A stretch of 64,000 bases of DNA from Polytrichum commune (GCA_950295325.1 OX485806.1:54245169-54309168); one strand, 5' to 3'; shown: positions 53,376 to 64,000, counted from the stretch's first letter. Program-made: numbers and translations. Notes: a model not told the origin generated them from the letters alone.

Positions 53376-54324
53376 TGTAAGGCCAAACCCACCACCCTTA
53401 AGCGTCCTAGTCCGGGTGATGGTTTTAAGAATCCCATGTGTCATATCAAAGCTCGTGGTAACATGGAATGTACTTCCATCTCAACAAACTCCCAACTTAC
53501 TTGAAATCATTATGTTTTATTAATGCTAGTCTCTTGAATAGATAGAGCATTGGCCTTCTCAAGGGTCGACCAACTACTACACTTAACCTTACTAAGTCCC
53601 CTACAAATCTCTATGAATTCTACTAATTCCAATAATCCTTGTACTAATTCCCACACAACTTTAATTCTAAAATTCAATTCTATGAGAGGAACAACAAGAG
53701 GGAGAGAGAGAAGGAGAGGGAAATGGATAGGGTAAGGGGGCCTTGTATGAACCTCTCCCCTTTACCCACACTCCCCTCTCAATACAACATGCTCATGTGC
53801 CCACATACATGTGCGCACCTACACGTGCAAGATGGAAGAGCGCGAAGGAAGAGAGAGTGAATAGGAACACAAGTGAGTGAAGAAGGTGAGAGAAAGAAAT
53901 ATATAGGGGAAGGGAAGGGGTGAGCACCCCTCAAAGCTCAAGATAAGCCCCTTGATCCTCTCCTATTTCGTAGGCTCTTATCCTATCCGCCAAGTAAGCC
54001 CCTCGATCCTCGCCTACTTCGTATGCTCTTATCCTATCCGCTAAGCCTTCAACTCCTAAACCAACAAAATGGATCCCAATTCAAATATTTAAATTCAAGG
54101 AGCTCCCCTTGGTCCACCACATGCTACACTCACCTAACCAAAGAACTTCGTTCATGCCGCTAAGCTTCTAATTTACTACACCACATAAACCTAAGGCCTA
54201 AACATAACTTCACACCAAGCCTCACTCTTTTTATATTTTTGAGAATAATTATAAAACATCAAAATGTAACTCCTAATGGTTTCAAAGGGTTAATAACACG
54301 TGTGGGCACCATTTTGGGCTCACA
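53376..54324 (-). repeat. 5' LTR of the gypsy composite
   Basis: 949 bp, partner of 28720-29668. Plus-strand ends are TGTAAGGCC..GGGCTCACA. The G-to-A change at position 4 (TGTAAG) makes its terminal inverted repeat imperfect. It is followed by the TSD GAGCC at 54325-54329. Confidence 0.93.
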
Positions 54325-54329
54325 GAGCC

Positions 54330-54502
54330 CGATTCGTGTCCTTCATGCGGACATGTTTGCAACCCCTTCGACGACATTCGAGTTCCCTTCCTATGCCGCA
54401 GACCTTGCCCACCTTTTGGCAGAGGCACCGTCCCCACCTTCTGGTGGCACTCGTCCTTTCAACAAACTAGTATTGGATTTCCTAGACATAGAGGCAGAGT
54501 AG
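54330..54502 (+). pseudogene. Last coding exon of the ParB/methyltransferase gene (copy A, 3' part)
   Basis: Joined to 28703-28719 across the gypsy element, the frame reads on through PIRVLHADMF, FEFPSYAADLAHLLAEAP and LDFLDIEAE to a TAG at 54500-54502. The nested copy ends in the same way (LPTYANDIANQLAG..LEFLDIEALES), which supports both the join and the exon. This C-terminal segment follows the methyltransferase fold and has no known motif. It is shorter and less acidic than in the nested copy. Confidence 0.65.
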
Positions 54503-54679
54503 GGTGAGGACAGAAATATACATGGTAGCCCAAGTTGTTGACTACGCCTCGTACGTTTGGAACCTCCATCTCATATGTATTGTTTATGTTCAAGTTTTTC
54601 ATAAGTTCATTTGTTGATTTTTATGTGGCTTTGCAAACCCTATTCAATTCATTCAACTAGTTCGTTCATCGGATGAACT

Positions 54680-55510
54680 ATTTTGTATGTGGACTGGAAT
54701 TTCACCCTCTCCGAACCGAGAGGATAGTAGTTTAGTATCGACGGACAACATTTTCCACTTCAAGGTTGAAAGCATCTATGTGTACATAGGTCCAACTGGT
54801 TTGTTTTTGGGCTGGAATTTCACCCGAGAGGGTCTTCGTGTAGGAATATATAACCAGATTTTGCAGTTGACGGTTGTTAGCTTGTTTGTGTGGATAGGTT
54901 CACCTGGTTGGTTGTGAGGTTCAACTATTTTGTTTGGTGGCTGGAATTACATCCTCTCGGAACCAAGACGGTCTTAATGTAGTATTGAAGGACCAGATTT
55001 TGCACTTTAAGGTTGGAAGCTTGTATGTGTACATAGGTTGAACTAGTTGGTTGATAGGCTAGAAATGTAGGATCAAATTTTGCAATTTTAGTTTGAAAGC
55101 TTGGATGTGTGGTTGTGTGGATAGTTTCAACTACTTGGTTGGTAGGATCAACTAGTTTGTATTTTGGCTGGAATTTGACCCTCTCAGAACCGAGAGGGTC
55201 TTAGGCTAGGAATGTAAGACCAGATTTTCCAATTCCGGTTTCAAAGCTTGCATGTGTGGATAGTTTCAATTACTTGGTTGGTAGGTTCAACTAGTTTGGA
55301 TTTTGGCTGTAATTTGACCCTCTCAGAACCGAGAGGATCTTAGGCTAGTAATGTAGGACCAGATTTTGCAATTTCAGTTTGAAAGCTTGCATGTGTGGAT
55401 AGTTTCAACTACTTGGTTGGTAGGTTCAACTAGTTCGTATTTTGGTTGGAATTTGACCCTCTCAGAACCGAGAGGGTCTTAGGCTAGTAATGTAGGACAA
55501 GATTATGGGC
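54680..55510. repeat. Hairpin satellite, third array (about 6-7 units)
   Basis: Hairpins at about 54703, 54955, 55177, 55316 and 55455 (CCCTCTCAGAACCGAGAGG type) plus degenerate copies, with the GGTTGGTAGGTTCAACTAGTTTG spacer of the 26950 block. It lies just 3' of the gene's last exon. Confidence 0.88.
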
Positions 55511-55920
55511 TATTATGTGATAATAGGTTCAACTATTTGGTTGTTTTTTTTAACTCGTTTGTTTTTGGACTTGAATTTGTCTCTCTCGGCAAGTGTCCAT
55601 GGGTTGGGGGTATGAACCAGATTTTTGCATGTGGGTATAATGATAAATATTGCATCCCCCTTCATTATATGGTGTACTAGCTAGGATCCCCTAATCAAGT
55701 TAGGATTTTCCATACTAATGTAATGCACTCAAATCGAATATCATAGCAATGATGGTCACATCCCTGTCCAACCCTTTCATAATGGAGGACTTCCAAGCAC
55801 ATGCGCTTCAAAACAAATGCAAGTTTTCATTGCATTCTCCTACTGCATTCTGGTGAGTGTTCGGACTCTACCCCATTTGAATTTTTGTTCATGTTTTTGT
55901 AGGCCAGATTTTTGGGTTTG
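55511..55920. other. Unassigned spacer
   Basis: One degraded hairpin unit at about 55580, then unique sequence with no coding signal. Confidence 0.4.
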
Positions 55921-55949
55921 ATGCATAAGATGAAATTTTGTGTTTGGGT

Positions 55950-58270
55950 TTAGTCTCTTGGATCCGAGAGGGTGGAGGGTATGCAAGATTATGGGGTTTG
56001 ATGCATAACATGAAATTTTGTGTGGGGGTTTAGTCTCTTGGATCCGAGAGGGTGGAGGGTAGACAAGATTCTTGGGTTTGATACATAAGCTAAAAGGTTG
56101 GACTAGTGTGTATGTGGACTGGATTGGACCCTCTCGGTTCCGAAAAGGTCTATGTGGAGGACTGTGGGAACAAATTTTGCAGTTGAATGTTGAAGGCTTG
56201 TTTGTGAATATAGGTTGGATTAATGTGTATGTGGACTAGAATGGACCCTCTCGGTTCCGAGAGGGTCTTACTTGAGGAATGTAGGACCAGATTTTGCACT
56301 TTCATGTTGAAAGCTTGTTTGTGAACATAAGCTGAAATTTTGTGTTTGGGATTGGTCTATTGGTTTCATGAGGGTAGAGGGTAGGCCAGATTCCAAACTT
56401 TGATTCATATAATGAAATGTTTTTGTGTGGGATTGGTCTCTTGGTTTCATGAGGGTAGAGGGTAGGCCAGATTCCAAACTTTGATTCATATAATGAAATG
56501 TTTTTGTGTGGGATTGGTCTCTTGGTTTCATGAGGGTAGAGGGTAGGCCAGATTCCAAACTTTGATTCATATAATGAAATGTTTTTGTGTGGGATTGGTC
56601 TCTTGGTTTCATGAGGGTAGAGGGTAGGCCAAATTCCAAACTTTGATTCATAAGAGGAAATGTTTTTGTGTGGGATTTGTCTCTTGGTTTCATGAGGGTA
56701 GAGGGTAGGCCTGATTCCAAACTTTGATTCATAAGATGAAATGTTTTTGTGTGGGATTTGTCTCTTGGTTTCATGAGGGTAGAGGGTAGGCTAGATTCCA
56801 AACTTTGATTCATAAGATGAACTTTTTGTGTTTGGGATTGGTCTATTGGTTTCATGAGGGTAGAGGGTAGGCCAGATTCCAAACTTTGATTCATATAATG
56901 AAGTTTTTGTGTTTGGGATTGGTCTCTTGGTTTCATGAGGGTAGAGGGTAGGCTAGATTCCAAACTTTGATTCATAAGATGAACTTTTTGTGTTTGGGAT
57001 TGGTCTCTTGGTTTCATGAGGGTAGAGGGTAGGCCAGATTCCAAACTTTGATTCATAAGATGAATTTTTTGTGTTTGGGATTGGTCTCTTGGTTTCATGA
57101 GGGTAGAGGGTAGGCCAGATTCCAAACTTTGATTCATATAATGAAATTTTTGTGTGTGGGATTGGTCTCTTGGTTTCATGAGGGTAGAGGGTAGGCCAGA
57201 TTTCAAACTTTGATTCATAAGATGAAATGTTTTTGTGTGGGATTTGTCTCTTGATTTCATGAGGGTAGAGGGTAGGCCTGATTCCAAACTTTGATTCATA
57301 AGATGAAATGTTTTTGTGTGGGATTTGTCTCTTGGTTTCATGAGGGTAGAAGGTAGGCTAGATTCCAAACTTTGATTCATAAGATGAACTTTTTGTGTTT
57401 GGGATTGGTCTCTTGGTTTCATGAGGGTAGAGGGTAGGCCAGATTCCAAACTTTGATTCATATAATGAAATTTTTGTGTGTGGGATTGGTCTCTTGGTTT
57501 CATGAGGGTAGAGGGTAGGCCAGATTCCAAACTTTGATTCATAAGATGAAATGTTTTTGTGTGGGATTGGTCTCTTGGTTTCATGAGGGTAGAGGGTAGG
57601 CCAGATTCCAAACTTTGATTCATAAGAGGAAATGTTTTTGTGTGGGATTTGTCTCTTGGTTTCATGAGGGTAGAGGGTAGGCTAGATTCCAAACTTTGAT
57701 TCATAAGATGAACTTTTTGTGTTTGGGATTGGTCTCTTGGTTTCATGAGGGTAGAGGGTAGGCCAAATTCCAAACTTTGATTCATATAATGAAATTTTTG
57801 TGTGTGGGATTGGTCTCTTGGTTTCATGAGGGTAGAGGGTAGGCCAGATTCCAAACTTTGATTCATAAGATGAAATGTTTTTGTGTGGGATTGGTCTCTT
57901 GGTTTCATGAGGGTAGAGGGTAGGCCAGATTCCAAACTTTGATTCATAAGAGGAAATGTTTTTGTGTGGGATTTGTCTCTTGGTTTCATGAGGGTAGAGG
58001 GTAGGCTAGATTCCAAACTTTGATTCATAAGATGAACTTTTTGTGTTTGGGATTGGTCTCTTGGTTTCATGAGGGTAGAGATAGGCCAGATTCCAAACTT
58101 TGATTCATAAGATGAATTTTTTGTGTTTGGGATTGGTCTCTTGGTTTCATGAGGGTAGAGGGTAGGCCAGATTCCAAACTTTGATTCATATGATGAGATT
58201 TTTGTGTTTGGGATTAGTCTCTTGGTTCCGAGTGGGTAGAGGGTAGGCCATATTCTTTGGGTTTATTCAT
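55950..58270. repeat. 81-bp tandem repeat, about 22 units, plus a few 117-bp hairpin units
   Basis: 55950-56080 has two copies of a TCTCTTGGATCCGAGAGGGTGGAGGG unit. 56090-56340 has two units of the 19723-type satellite. From 56340 an 81-bp unit (GGTCTCTTGGTTTCATGAGG, GTAGAGGGTAGGCCAGATTC, CAAACTTTGATTCATAAGAT..) repeats to about 58210. Its TCTTGGTTTCATGAGGG is a decayed version of the hairpin. A 600-codon minus-strand frame (56268-58070) exists only because the unit is 27 codons without a stop. Confidence 0.95.
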
Positions 58271-58311
58271 AAGATGAATTTTGGGTGTTTTGGATGTGTC
58301 TAATTTTCTAG

Positions 58312-58863
58312 CTGGTTGGGGTTGGCGCATCAGGTTGGGGAAGATCGCGCCAATTCCACGTGATGGAACAACTTGTAATGTATCTAGACCTAGATGTACA
58401 ATTGACAGTCTTGGTTCCAAACTTGTTGGTGGGTGCCGCAAAGGTGGATATGGGTGCAGAGACGGCATTGGACACCCAACTCCGTTTGTTGCTAATCCAC
58501 AGTTTGAGGCTATGTTGCAAAGCATGGAAAACGATTATGGATAAAAGTGCGGAGTACAATGCTCTTCGTTTGGCTCAATATGAATACGCGATGGGTCCTG
58601 ATGTTGTCATAAGGGTTTGTTTGCCACGTGAACATAACCTCATCACTCAATTTCAACAGAACTTGATGTGGTTCTCACATAGCCGCCACGTCAGCACACG
58701 GATTTTGCGGAGGATTCTTATGTCAAACTTGGGGGATTTGTCATTGCGGAGATTATCTAAGCTAAGGGATGAATTGGAGATGTCATTCTGTGCGGTGGAG
58801 TTCTATGACATGAGCTTTCATCCATGTGCACCGTATTGGACATGTCCGGTTGATAGGGTGTAG
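58312..58863 (+). pseudogene. Unrecognised ORF next to the satellite (one frameshift)
   Basis: After a TTTTCTAG acceptor-like site, the frame beginning AGWGWRIRLGKIAPIPRDG runs to NPQFEAMLQSMENDYG, then a stop (58542-58544). Another frame continues without gap as AEYNALRLAQYEYAMGPDVV and ..MWFSHSRHVSTRILRRIL..FHPCAPYW to a stop at 58861-58863. A single frameshift near 58535 would join them into about 180 residues. It converges on MULE copy B. I see no known motif and cannot assign a function. Confidence 0.35.
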
Positions 58864-59573
58864 ACACGTGGAGGAGCCGAATGCATTTTTTTTGCGCACA
58901 CCTTTTTTTTCTGGAGTAAACTATTTGTAGCAAATTGAACTAGATACACATTTTTGTAAGTCTTGAGTTTGGCACCTAACTTCACCTACATTATCTCGGC
59001 CAATCAAATATTTTGTGTATGGGACGTCTGGAGATCTAAGAGTTCTTGCAAAGAGTACCGTAGCTACTTGGGGCAATGTATCACTTTGGACGAAATCGTT
59101 TAAGAACACTTAAGTACATTTAAGGGCTACTTCACACACGTGTGAAGCCATATGTGACCAGACCCTCAATGAAATGCTATTTCAATGGATTCTATTCATG
59201 CAAGTCTTCACACATGATAAAAACAAAATAAATCAACGGTTGTGAATATTCGGAATGGTAGGGTCTTCTGATTTTGTGTTAGGCCTACCTCCCAAAGGTG
59301 GATTCTTATGTTGTTGTTCGATTTCAATTGATGACGTCAGCCCTAATTTAATATGAAACCATTTGAAACCTAGACTATAAGATCTTTGATAACAAATGCA
59401 TTCTTCCACGCCTTTAGGTTCCGGTTGTTCCTTGAACTAGGTTGGGTTATTATTTCCACGGGAATGGGGTGTCTTTCCAACAAATTGAATTCAAACTATC
59501 TATAAATTCCATGGAAATAGGCACTGCTTGTCCTTAAATTATCCAACAGAGTCCAATTTTTCCGCTCTTCGCT
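58864..59573. other. Spacer, no gene seen
   Basis: About 700 bp of mixed sequence. No coding sequence or clear repeat. CCGCTCTTCGCTCTACGC (about 59561) near the end of MULE copy B is faintly like the CCGCTCACCGCTCAC terminus of the giant element and may be a decayed TIR. Confidence 0.3.
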
Positions 59574-61344
59574 CTACGCTTTTACTACTAAGTTTCCCAC
59601 ATTAGAGACCTTGACAAAAATGAAGTAGAGGTGCTTACAATGTAGGAACGAATTTCGTTTGCGGCCAAACTTTGATATCATATCCTTGAAAGTCGGGTAA
59701 TTACACTCGGACAAAGAACTTACTGTGAATTTAGGTAAATTGATTGTGTAGGTGTAGGTTTGGACTTCAACATGATCACGCAAGCAAATCCAGGGCGTGG
59801 AATCATGGTGACCTTCAAGATGGTCCTGTCCATAGCTTGTGCAAATGCCACCATCAACATTTGTTTTGTTGATGGAGAGGTGGCAGACCGTCTTGTAGAC
59901 TTGGACTGCTTGGAAGAAGGATAAGCGTCTGGGTTGGCTAGAACATCCACTTCGGAGAGGTCGAGAGGAGGAGCGGATGTGCTAAAGAGGCGAGTGGGCG
60001 TGATGCGTTCTTTCTGCAAGAGCTGAAAACCGACATTTTCAAGCTTCAGGATCTCCGGACAAGTGAGGTTGGTACCAAACTTGACTGGCCACACGGGCGG
60101 GATTGGAGGTCTATCTTGGTCAGCAGAGAATTTGTCGACCCACTTGCAAAGCGAACCTTTGACACAACGCTCAATGTCGTCCGGGCAAAAAAAGAACTTC
60201 TCGATTTTAGGTGTTGTGAATTTGTAATAGTTCCAAACTCCAAGGTATGCCGGGGCAGGGATGCTCTTGGAATTGGAGACGATTTTGGCTGTGCATTTTC
60301 TTTTTGGTGACCGCATGCATGGCCCAACATGCCTTAGATGAATTGTAAGGAACGCGAGCAATATGCCAGAGCTTCTTATCCACTTTGGATTCTTGTACGG
60401 TAGTGACGCGGCAAAAATCAAGACCAGTAGGAGGGGGTGGTGGAACATCTTGCACTGACGGAAAGGACTTCTCGACGATGGTAGGCAAAGGTGAAGCATG
60501 AGATCTTGTGGTTCTCTGAGCGACACGAAGGCGAGAGAAATTGATGGTGTCGGGGTGGTGGGTTTCATCGTCATCTCCAATAGGAGTGTCAGGCTTGCAT
60601 CTTGTCATCCTTCGTGTAAGAGGATGAGACACCAATGGTGGGGAGGACAAACATCCGATTCCCATCAAACGAGGCGGGAGGAAATTCACCTCTTCAATTT
60701 GTAAGGTGTCATAATCTAGCTTCTTGAGGATGTTTTTCCTACCAGACATGGAAACAAGAGTACGTAAACATTGAAGAATGGAAATGGATGGTTTGGTAGG
60801 GGATGGAGGAAAATGACATAAAGGTTCAAGGCGTACAAGGGGGGGTTAGAAAAGGAGAATTGTGGGCGGAAGGGGATGGCTTGAGAATGGGAGTGGATAG
60901 AGGGGGCTCATCAACATCAAAGGAATCTGAAAGATGTATGACAGTGTGTATACCATGTTCAATCTTAACTTTGACCACGAGAAAAATCTTTAAATTGGAA
61001 GAGGAGGAATGGGGAGGTGTATGGATTTCCATGGATACATTTGTGCAAGAATTTGGGAGTCTGTACACTCTGTATTTACCAGAGCAAAGTTCCCAAACTG
61101 ATCCGTTGTTGGCAACCCTAGAATGCTCACGCATGGTCAATGACAACAGAGAAGTAACATTATCATAAATCTCGCATTCGACCCATATTGTATTAACTTG
61201 CAACGAAAATCTGATACTAAGGGGAAGAAAAGAGACAGATGCAAATTTGTTCGCATCTATGGGGAAAAAAAAGGGGATCCCGATGTCATGGGCATGGAGC
61301 TCAACCATTTCTGACACAGAGGGCACAGTGGATGACGAAGCCAT
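59574..61344 (-). pseudogene. MULE/SWIM transposase copy B with the catalytic core deleted
   Basis: The minus strand from the ATG at 61344 (MASSSTVPSVSEMVELHAHD) runs through the N-terminal region, LDYDTLQIEEVNFLPPR, then jumps directly to the C-terminal region (DDETHHPDTINFSRLRVAQR, LWHIARVPYNSSKACWAMHA, FFFCPDDIERCVKG, IPPVWPVKFGTNLTCPEILK) and a SWIM-like end HCKHLYFIF. Relative to the copy at 41251-47717, about 1.85 kb is missing. The loss includes the Cys-rich finger and the whole DDE core. The first Cys pair of the SWIM finger is CNYP rather than CTCP. Several frame breaks are present. This resembles the internal deletions that create non-autonomous MULEs. Confidence 0.8.
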
Positions 61345-61945
61345 GGACAAAAAGAGTGACGAATAAGAGAAAAATCCAAAAAAAGAAAACCAAACACGGC
61401 TACCAGACAATTGTAAACCCTAAACTTTCAACAGTGGTACTATATAGATAAGAGAAGGTTGGTGAAAAGTCATTTTGTTAGTGAATTAGAGGGATGCCCA
61501 GAGAGTAGAGAGCAAGAAAGAAAGAAAGAAAGAAAGGGGAACTGGAATGCACACATGAGGGAACCAGACCAAAATACAGTCTCTACAATCGATCCACGAA
61601 AGAATAGGAAGAAGAGAAAGGGAGGCACGAGTTTCAATAATTCAAAATAGAGGAGACGGAGAGAACTTAAGAAGAAGAAGGAAACGTGCATAGAAGGAAG
61701 AAGGACCCCATTAGACTGGTAGAATACGTGTGCAGTGGACAAGAAAGGGTTGAATTTGCGGCCGATAGACGAAGAAGGGGAGGACAGTGGTTCACAAATA
61801 CCATCTATGGTAGAGAGCGAGCATCGCAACAGTTCTAATCAGAGCGGGTTCCACGAGGAGACAAGAAAGAATTTGATTATTACAGTAAATTTGTCGTAGA
61901 GGTTATATGCATAAGGGGTACTGCGAGATTTAGGTTTATGGGAAT
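61345..61945. other. 5' flank of MULE copy B
   Basis: Aligns with 15708-16234 and 17179-17280 (flank of copy A). Purine-rich, with an (AAGA)n run at about 61515-61537. No gene. Confidence 0.6.
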
Positions 61946-62290
61946 ATGACACTGGAAATTATTTTCTCTGGAAAAGAACTTGCAAACAATAAGTTAAGCA
62001 ACATATGGATAGGGCTCTCAAAATCAAGAAGGAATCTTGAGTGGGTGAATTGCGCCTCGATGGGTTGGACACCCACCTGCCCGCATTATTGTAAGAAACC
62101 TTGGTTCTTGTATACTAATTGGCCTCCGCCCTTGTATGTAGCACCAGGAAAAAAATCCACCAACAAAACCCACTGGGGATTCAAAATTAAGAAGGATGTG
62201 CACACCATATTCAACAATCTTGATGAGGTAGCTAATATGTGCAATATCGGGGGTCGGGTAGGATCCAAACATCAGATTTTGCTTGGTTGA
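61946..62290 (+). CDS. Unassigned open frame (114 codons), weak
   Basis: The frame contains WVNCASMGWTPTCPHYCKKP and KTHWGFKIKKDVHTIFNNLD. Its composition looks more protein-like than the neighbouring repeats, but no family is recognised. It is divergent from MULE copy B and ends at the satellite. It could be a relic exon or chance. Confidence 0.2.
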   Translation: MTLEIIFSGKELANNKLSNIWIGLSKSRRNLEWVNCASMGWTPTCPHYCKKPWFLYTNWPPPLYVAPGKKSTNKTHWGFKIKKDVHTIFNNLDEVANMCNIGGRVGSKHQILLG

Positions 62291-62585
62291 GTGTCCCGGT
62301 TCCGAGAGGGAAGAAGGCTAGGCCAGATTCTTAAGTTTGTTTGACAGATTGAATGTGTGTGTTTTGGTTGAGGCTCCCGGTTCCGAGAGGGTAGAGGGTA
62401 TGCCAGATTCTTGATAGGTTGAATGTTTGTATTTTGGTTCAGGCTCTCGGTTCCGAGAGGGTTGGGGGTAGGCCAGATTTTTAAGTTTGCTTGATAGGTT
62501 GAATGTCTGTTCTAGTTGAGGCTCTCGGTTCCGAGAGGGTGGAGGGTAGGCCAGAATCTTAAGTTTGTTTGATAGGCTAAATGTT
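62290..62585. repeat. Hairpin satellite, four units (~78 bp)
   Basis: Four copies of (TCTCGG)TTCCGAGAGGGT followed by AGAGGGTAGGCCAGATTCTT and TTTGATAGGTTGAATGT. It is intermediate between the 81-bp unit at 56340 and the longer units at 19723. Confidence 0.9.
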
Positions 62586-63457
62586 TTGTCGGAACACGGG
62601 ATTGACAAAAATGTTCGGTTAAGCATTTTTAGTGCTTAATCCGGCTATCCGGATGATCCGAGTGTCGTTTTGTGGGAGCACATGAACACCAAAAGTTTCC
62701 GGATAGGCGTTTTTCAATGCCTAATCCGGTATGTCCGGATGATCCAAGTATCGTCCAGGGATTCTGTGAAGTGCAGGATGTCAGGGACCCTCTTTTCCTG
62801 CTTGAAAATCGACCACCGGCAGGATCGGCTTCCCGGATCTGGATAGTCCTTTGGAAGTCCTTGTTCCGGGACTTGCCTTCCGGAATGAACCTCTATAATT
62901 AAGTCTTACTCCTACATGTCTCTTTCTTCAATACCTACCTACCTATATCCTACCTCCAATGATGATTTGGTTCATCCGGCGAAGACGTCCTTGTATGGTC
63001 AGAATCCGTATTTCTCTCACAACCAGTCCGGATCTGCCTAATCTTTCCTAGCAGGTCACACAGAGAATCCGGATGGTTCCCGGAATTACAACGACAAAAA
63101 GGTCAAGATTCGGCCGAAGATCTATTAATCCGGGATAACTGGGCGATCTGTGCCACTTTCCGGATTACCCCGCCCAAAGAATGTGAGACCTTTTCAGAAG
63201 GTTGGATGGCGTAAGTCCGGCACCTCCCTGATCTTACCCAGTCCTAACGACGGCTATCTCACATGGACGTTACCCAGGCATCCGGATTAATGAGGTTTCC
63301 TTCCCACTACACTCAGAAAGGATCCATAGTACTGCAGTCGGATCTAATCCGGGTTTCCTCTCCTTTGTCTTATCCGTACTTCCTACTCATTCATTCCCTC
63401 TAGATCTGCAACATTCTCCTAACAGTCCGTGCACAAAACAAGTCAAAATAGATTGAG
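62586..63457. other. CGG-rich stretch, possible fragment of the TCCGG element
   Basis: Many TCCGG/CCGGA words, as at 11843-14885. Local near-repeat: GCTTAATCCGG..ATCCGGATGATCC (62633-62660) and GCCTAATCCGGTATGTCCGGATGATCC (62721-62747). No coding sequence recognised. It starts with TGTCGGAAC next to the satellite, which could be an LTR end, but no partner end was found. Confidence 0.35.
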
Positions 63458-64000
63458 TGTCGCGCACCTCTCCATGAGGAGTGCCCGAAACACCATGGGC
63501 ACAAGGGGGACCCCGGAGTGACACCCGGGACTTGTGGCGCCGTTGGTGAGAGGGCCCAAGTGATCCTAGTGTGGGTGAGAGCCCCGGGCGTTGGGAACGC
63601 CTCCCACCCACAAAGACTAGGAGGCATGAGGGTGAGGCCATGAGCTATGCGTAGCTCATGGCGTGGTGATTCTAGAATGCTCAAGATCACCTCAATCGGA
63701 GGTGTGAGCTAGGAGTTATGGCCATTTGAGTGGGGTGCTGTCCCGGGACAGCGCCCTGGTACAGCAGTGCCTGGGAGTGATTCCCGGGACTGCCAAGGTT
63801 CAAACAGGCATAACTTCCTCAAGACTTGCCCGAATGGGGCAGGCGATGAGTCCATCGGCATCTACGTGAAGCGTAGATGAGGATGGAGTGGTTGGTTGTT
63901 ATGATCAGACATCATACAAGGAAGTTATGATGGTCTGAAGCTGCTAGGGGGGTTCTAGGCCCAGCAGCTAAGGGAAAATGTCCACTTGGCCCCAACTCTT
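63458..64000 (+). repeat. LTR of the TGTCGC family (partial, runs off the right edge)
   Basis: It begins TGTCGCGCACCTCTCC and is co-linear with 16240-16800 and with the reverse complement of 1790-2078 plus 3240-3484. It has no hAT insertion, which confirms the empty site at CCTCCGAT (here AATCGGAGGTG at about 63692). The palindrome GCTGTCCCGGGACAGC is at 63737-63752. Solo or full-length status cannot be decided. Confidence 0.85.

Larger units (their letters stand above)
28720..54324 (-). mobile_element. Composite Ty3/gypsy retrotransposon (minus), 25.6 kb with nested insertions
   Basis: Two 949-bp LTRs (28720-29668, 53376-54324) bound a minus-strand gag-pol. An exact 5-bp target duplication GAGCC flanks it (28715-28719, 54325-54329). 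I counted about 25 differences between the LTRs by eye (roughly 2.6%), so it is not very recent. It has received a 13.5-kb TIR element (34779-48319) and a 2969-bp solo LTR (49794-52762). Without these it is about 9.1 kb. It interrupts the last coding exon of the ParB/methyltransferase gene, whose frame resumes at 54330. Confidence 0.93.

Noticed and set aside
56268-58070. 600-codon minus-strand open frame
   Set aside because: It consists entirely of an 81-bp satellite unit without a stop. No start context, no non-repeat coding sequence and no domain.

Overview
The window looks like intergenic DNA from a large, repeat-rich eukaryotic genome, most likely a land plant or streptophyte alga. The basis is plant-style Ty3/gypsy and Ty1/copia retroelements, a CACTA element, a hAT element, SWIM-finger MULE transposases and short GT-AG introns (80-150 bp where seen). 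I could not identify the species and saw no intact single-copy host gene. Nearly every coding region is a broken transposable-element gene.

Layout. 1-1443: start of a copia Gag (minus) with a 120-bp tandem repeat in its leader. 1444-11842: a decayed minus-strand Ty3/gypsy element, cut by a hAT deletion derivative (2079-3239, 8-bp TSD), a CACTA element (4690-6043, 3-bp TSD) and an unidentified CT-rich insertion (about 6755-8870). 11843-14885: a TCCGG-rich retroelement fragment. 14887-22930: a MULE transposase N-terminus (minus), two solo LTRs with TSDs and a hairpin satellite array. 23026-28719 plus 54330-54502: a multi-exon gene with a ParB-like domain and the C-terminal part of a beta-class DNA aminomethyltransferase, interrupted by an LTR (24266-26475), a satellite block and a 25.6-kb Ty3/gypsy composite (28720-54324, identical-length 949-bp LTRs, TSD GAGCC). 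Inside the gypsy element sits a 13.5-kb TIR element (34779-48319, TSD GGCTTTGCAT). It carries a minus-strand methyltransferase gene and a plus-strand MULE/SWIM transposase gene, and a 2.8-kb solo LTR splits the transposase gene. 54503-62585: more satellites, an orphan ORF and an internally deleted MULE copy. 62586-64000: a CGG-rich stretch and the start of another LTR.

The most interesting signal is a family of very large MULE-like elements that appear to pair a SWIM-type transposase with a divergently transcribed, intron-bearing gene combining a ParB-like 'GNHR' domain and a beta-class DNA methyltransferase. One copy (nested) keeps the methyltransferase motifs but shows no ParB-like exon. 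The other keeps the ParB-like exon but has lost the methyltransferase catalytic-motif exon. A hairpin satellite family occurs in and beside these elements. Gene joins across the insertions were checked by reading frame, intron phase and target-site duplications, all by eye.
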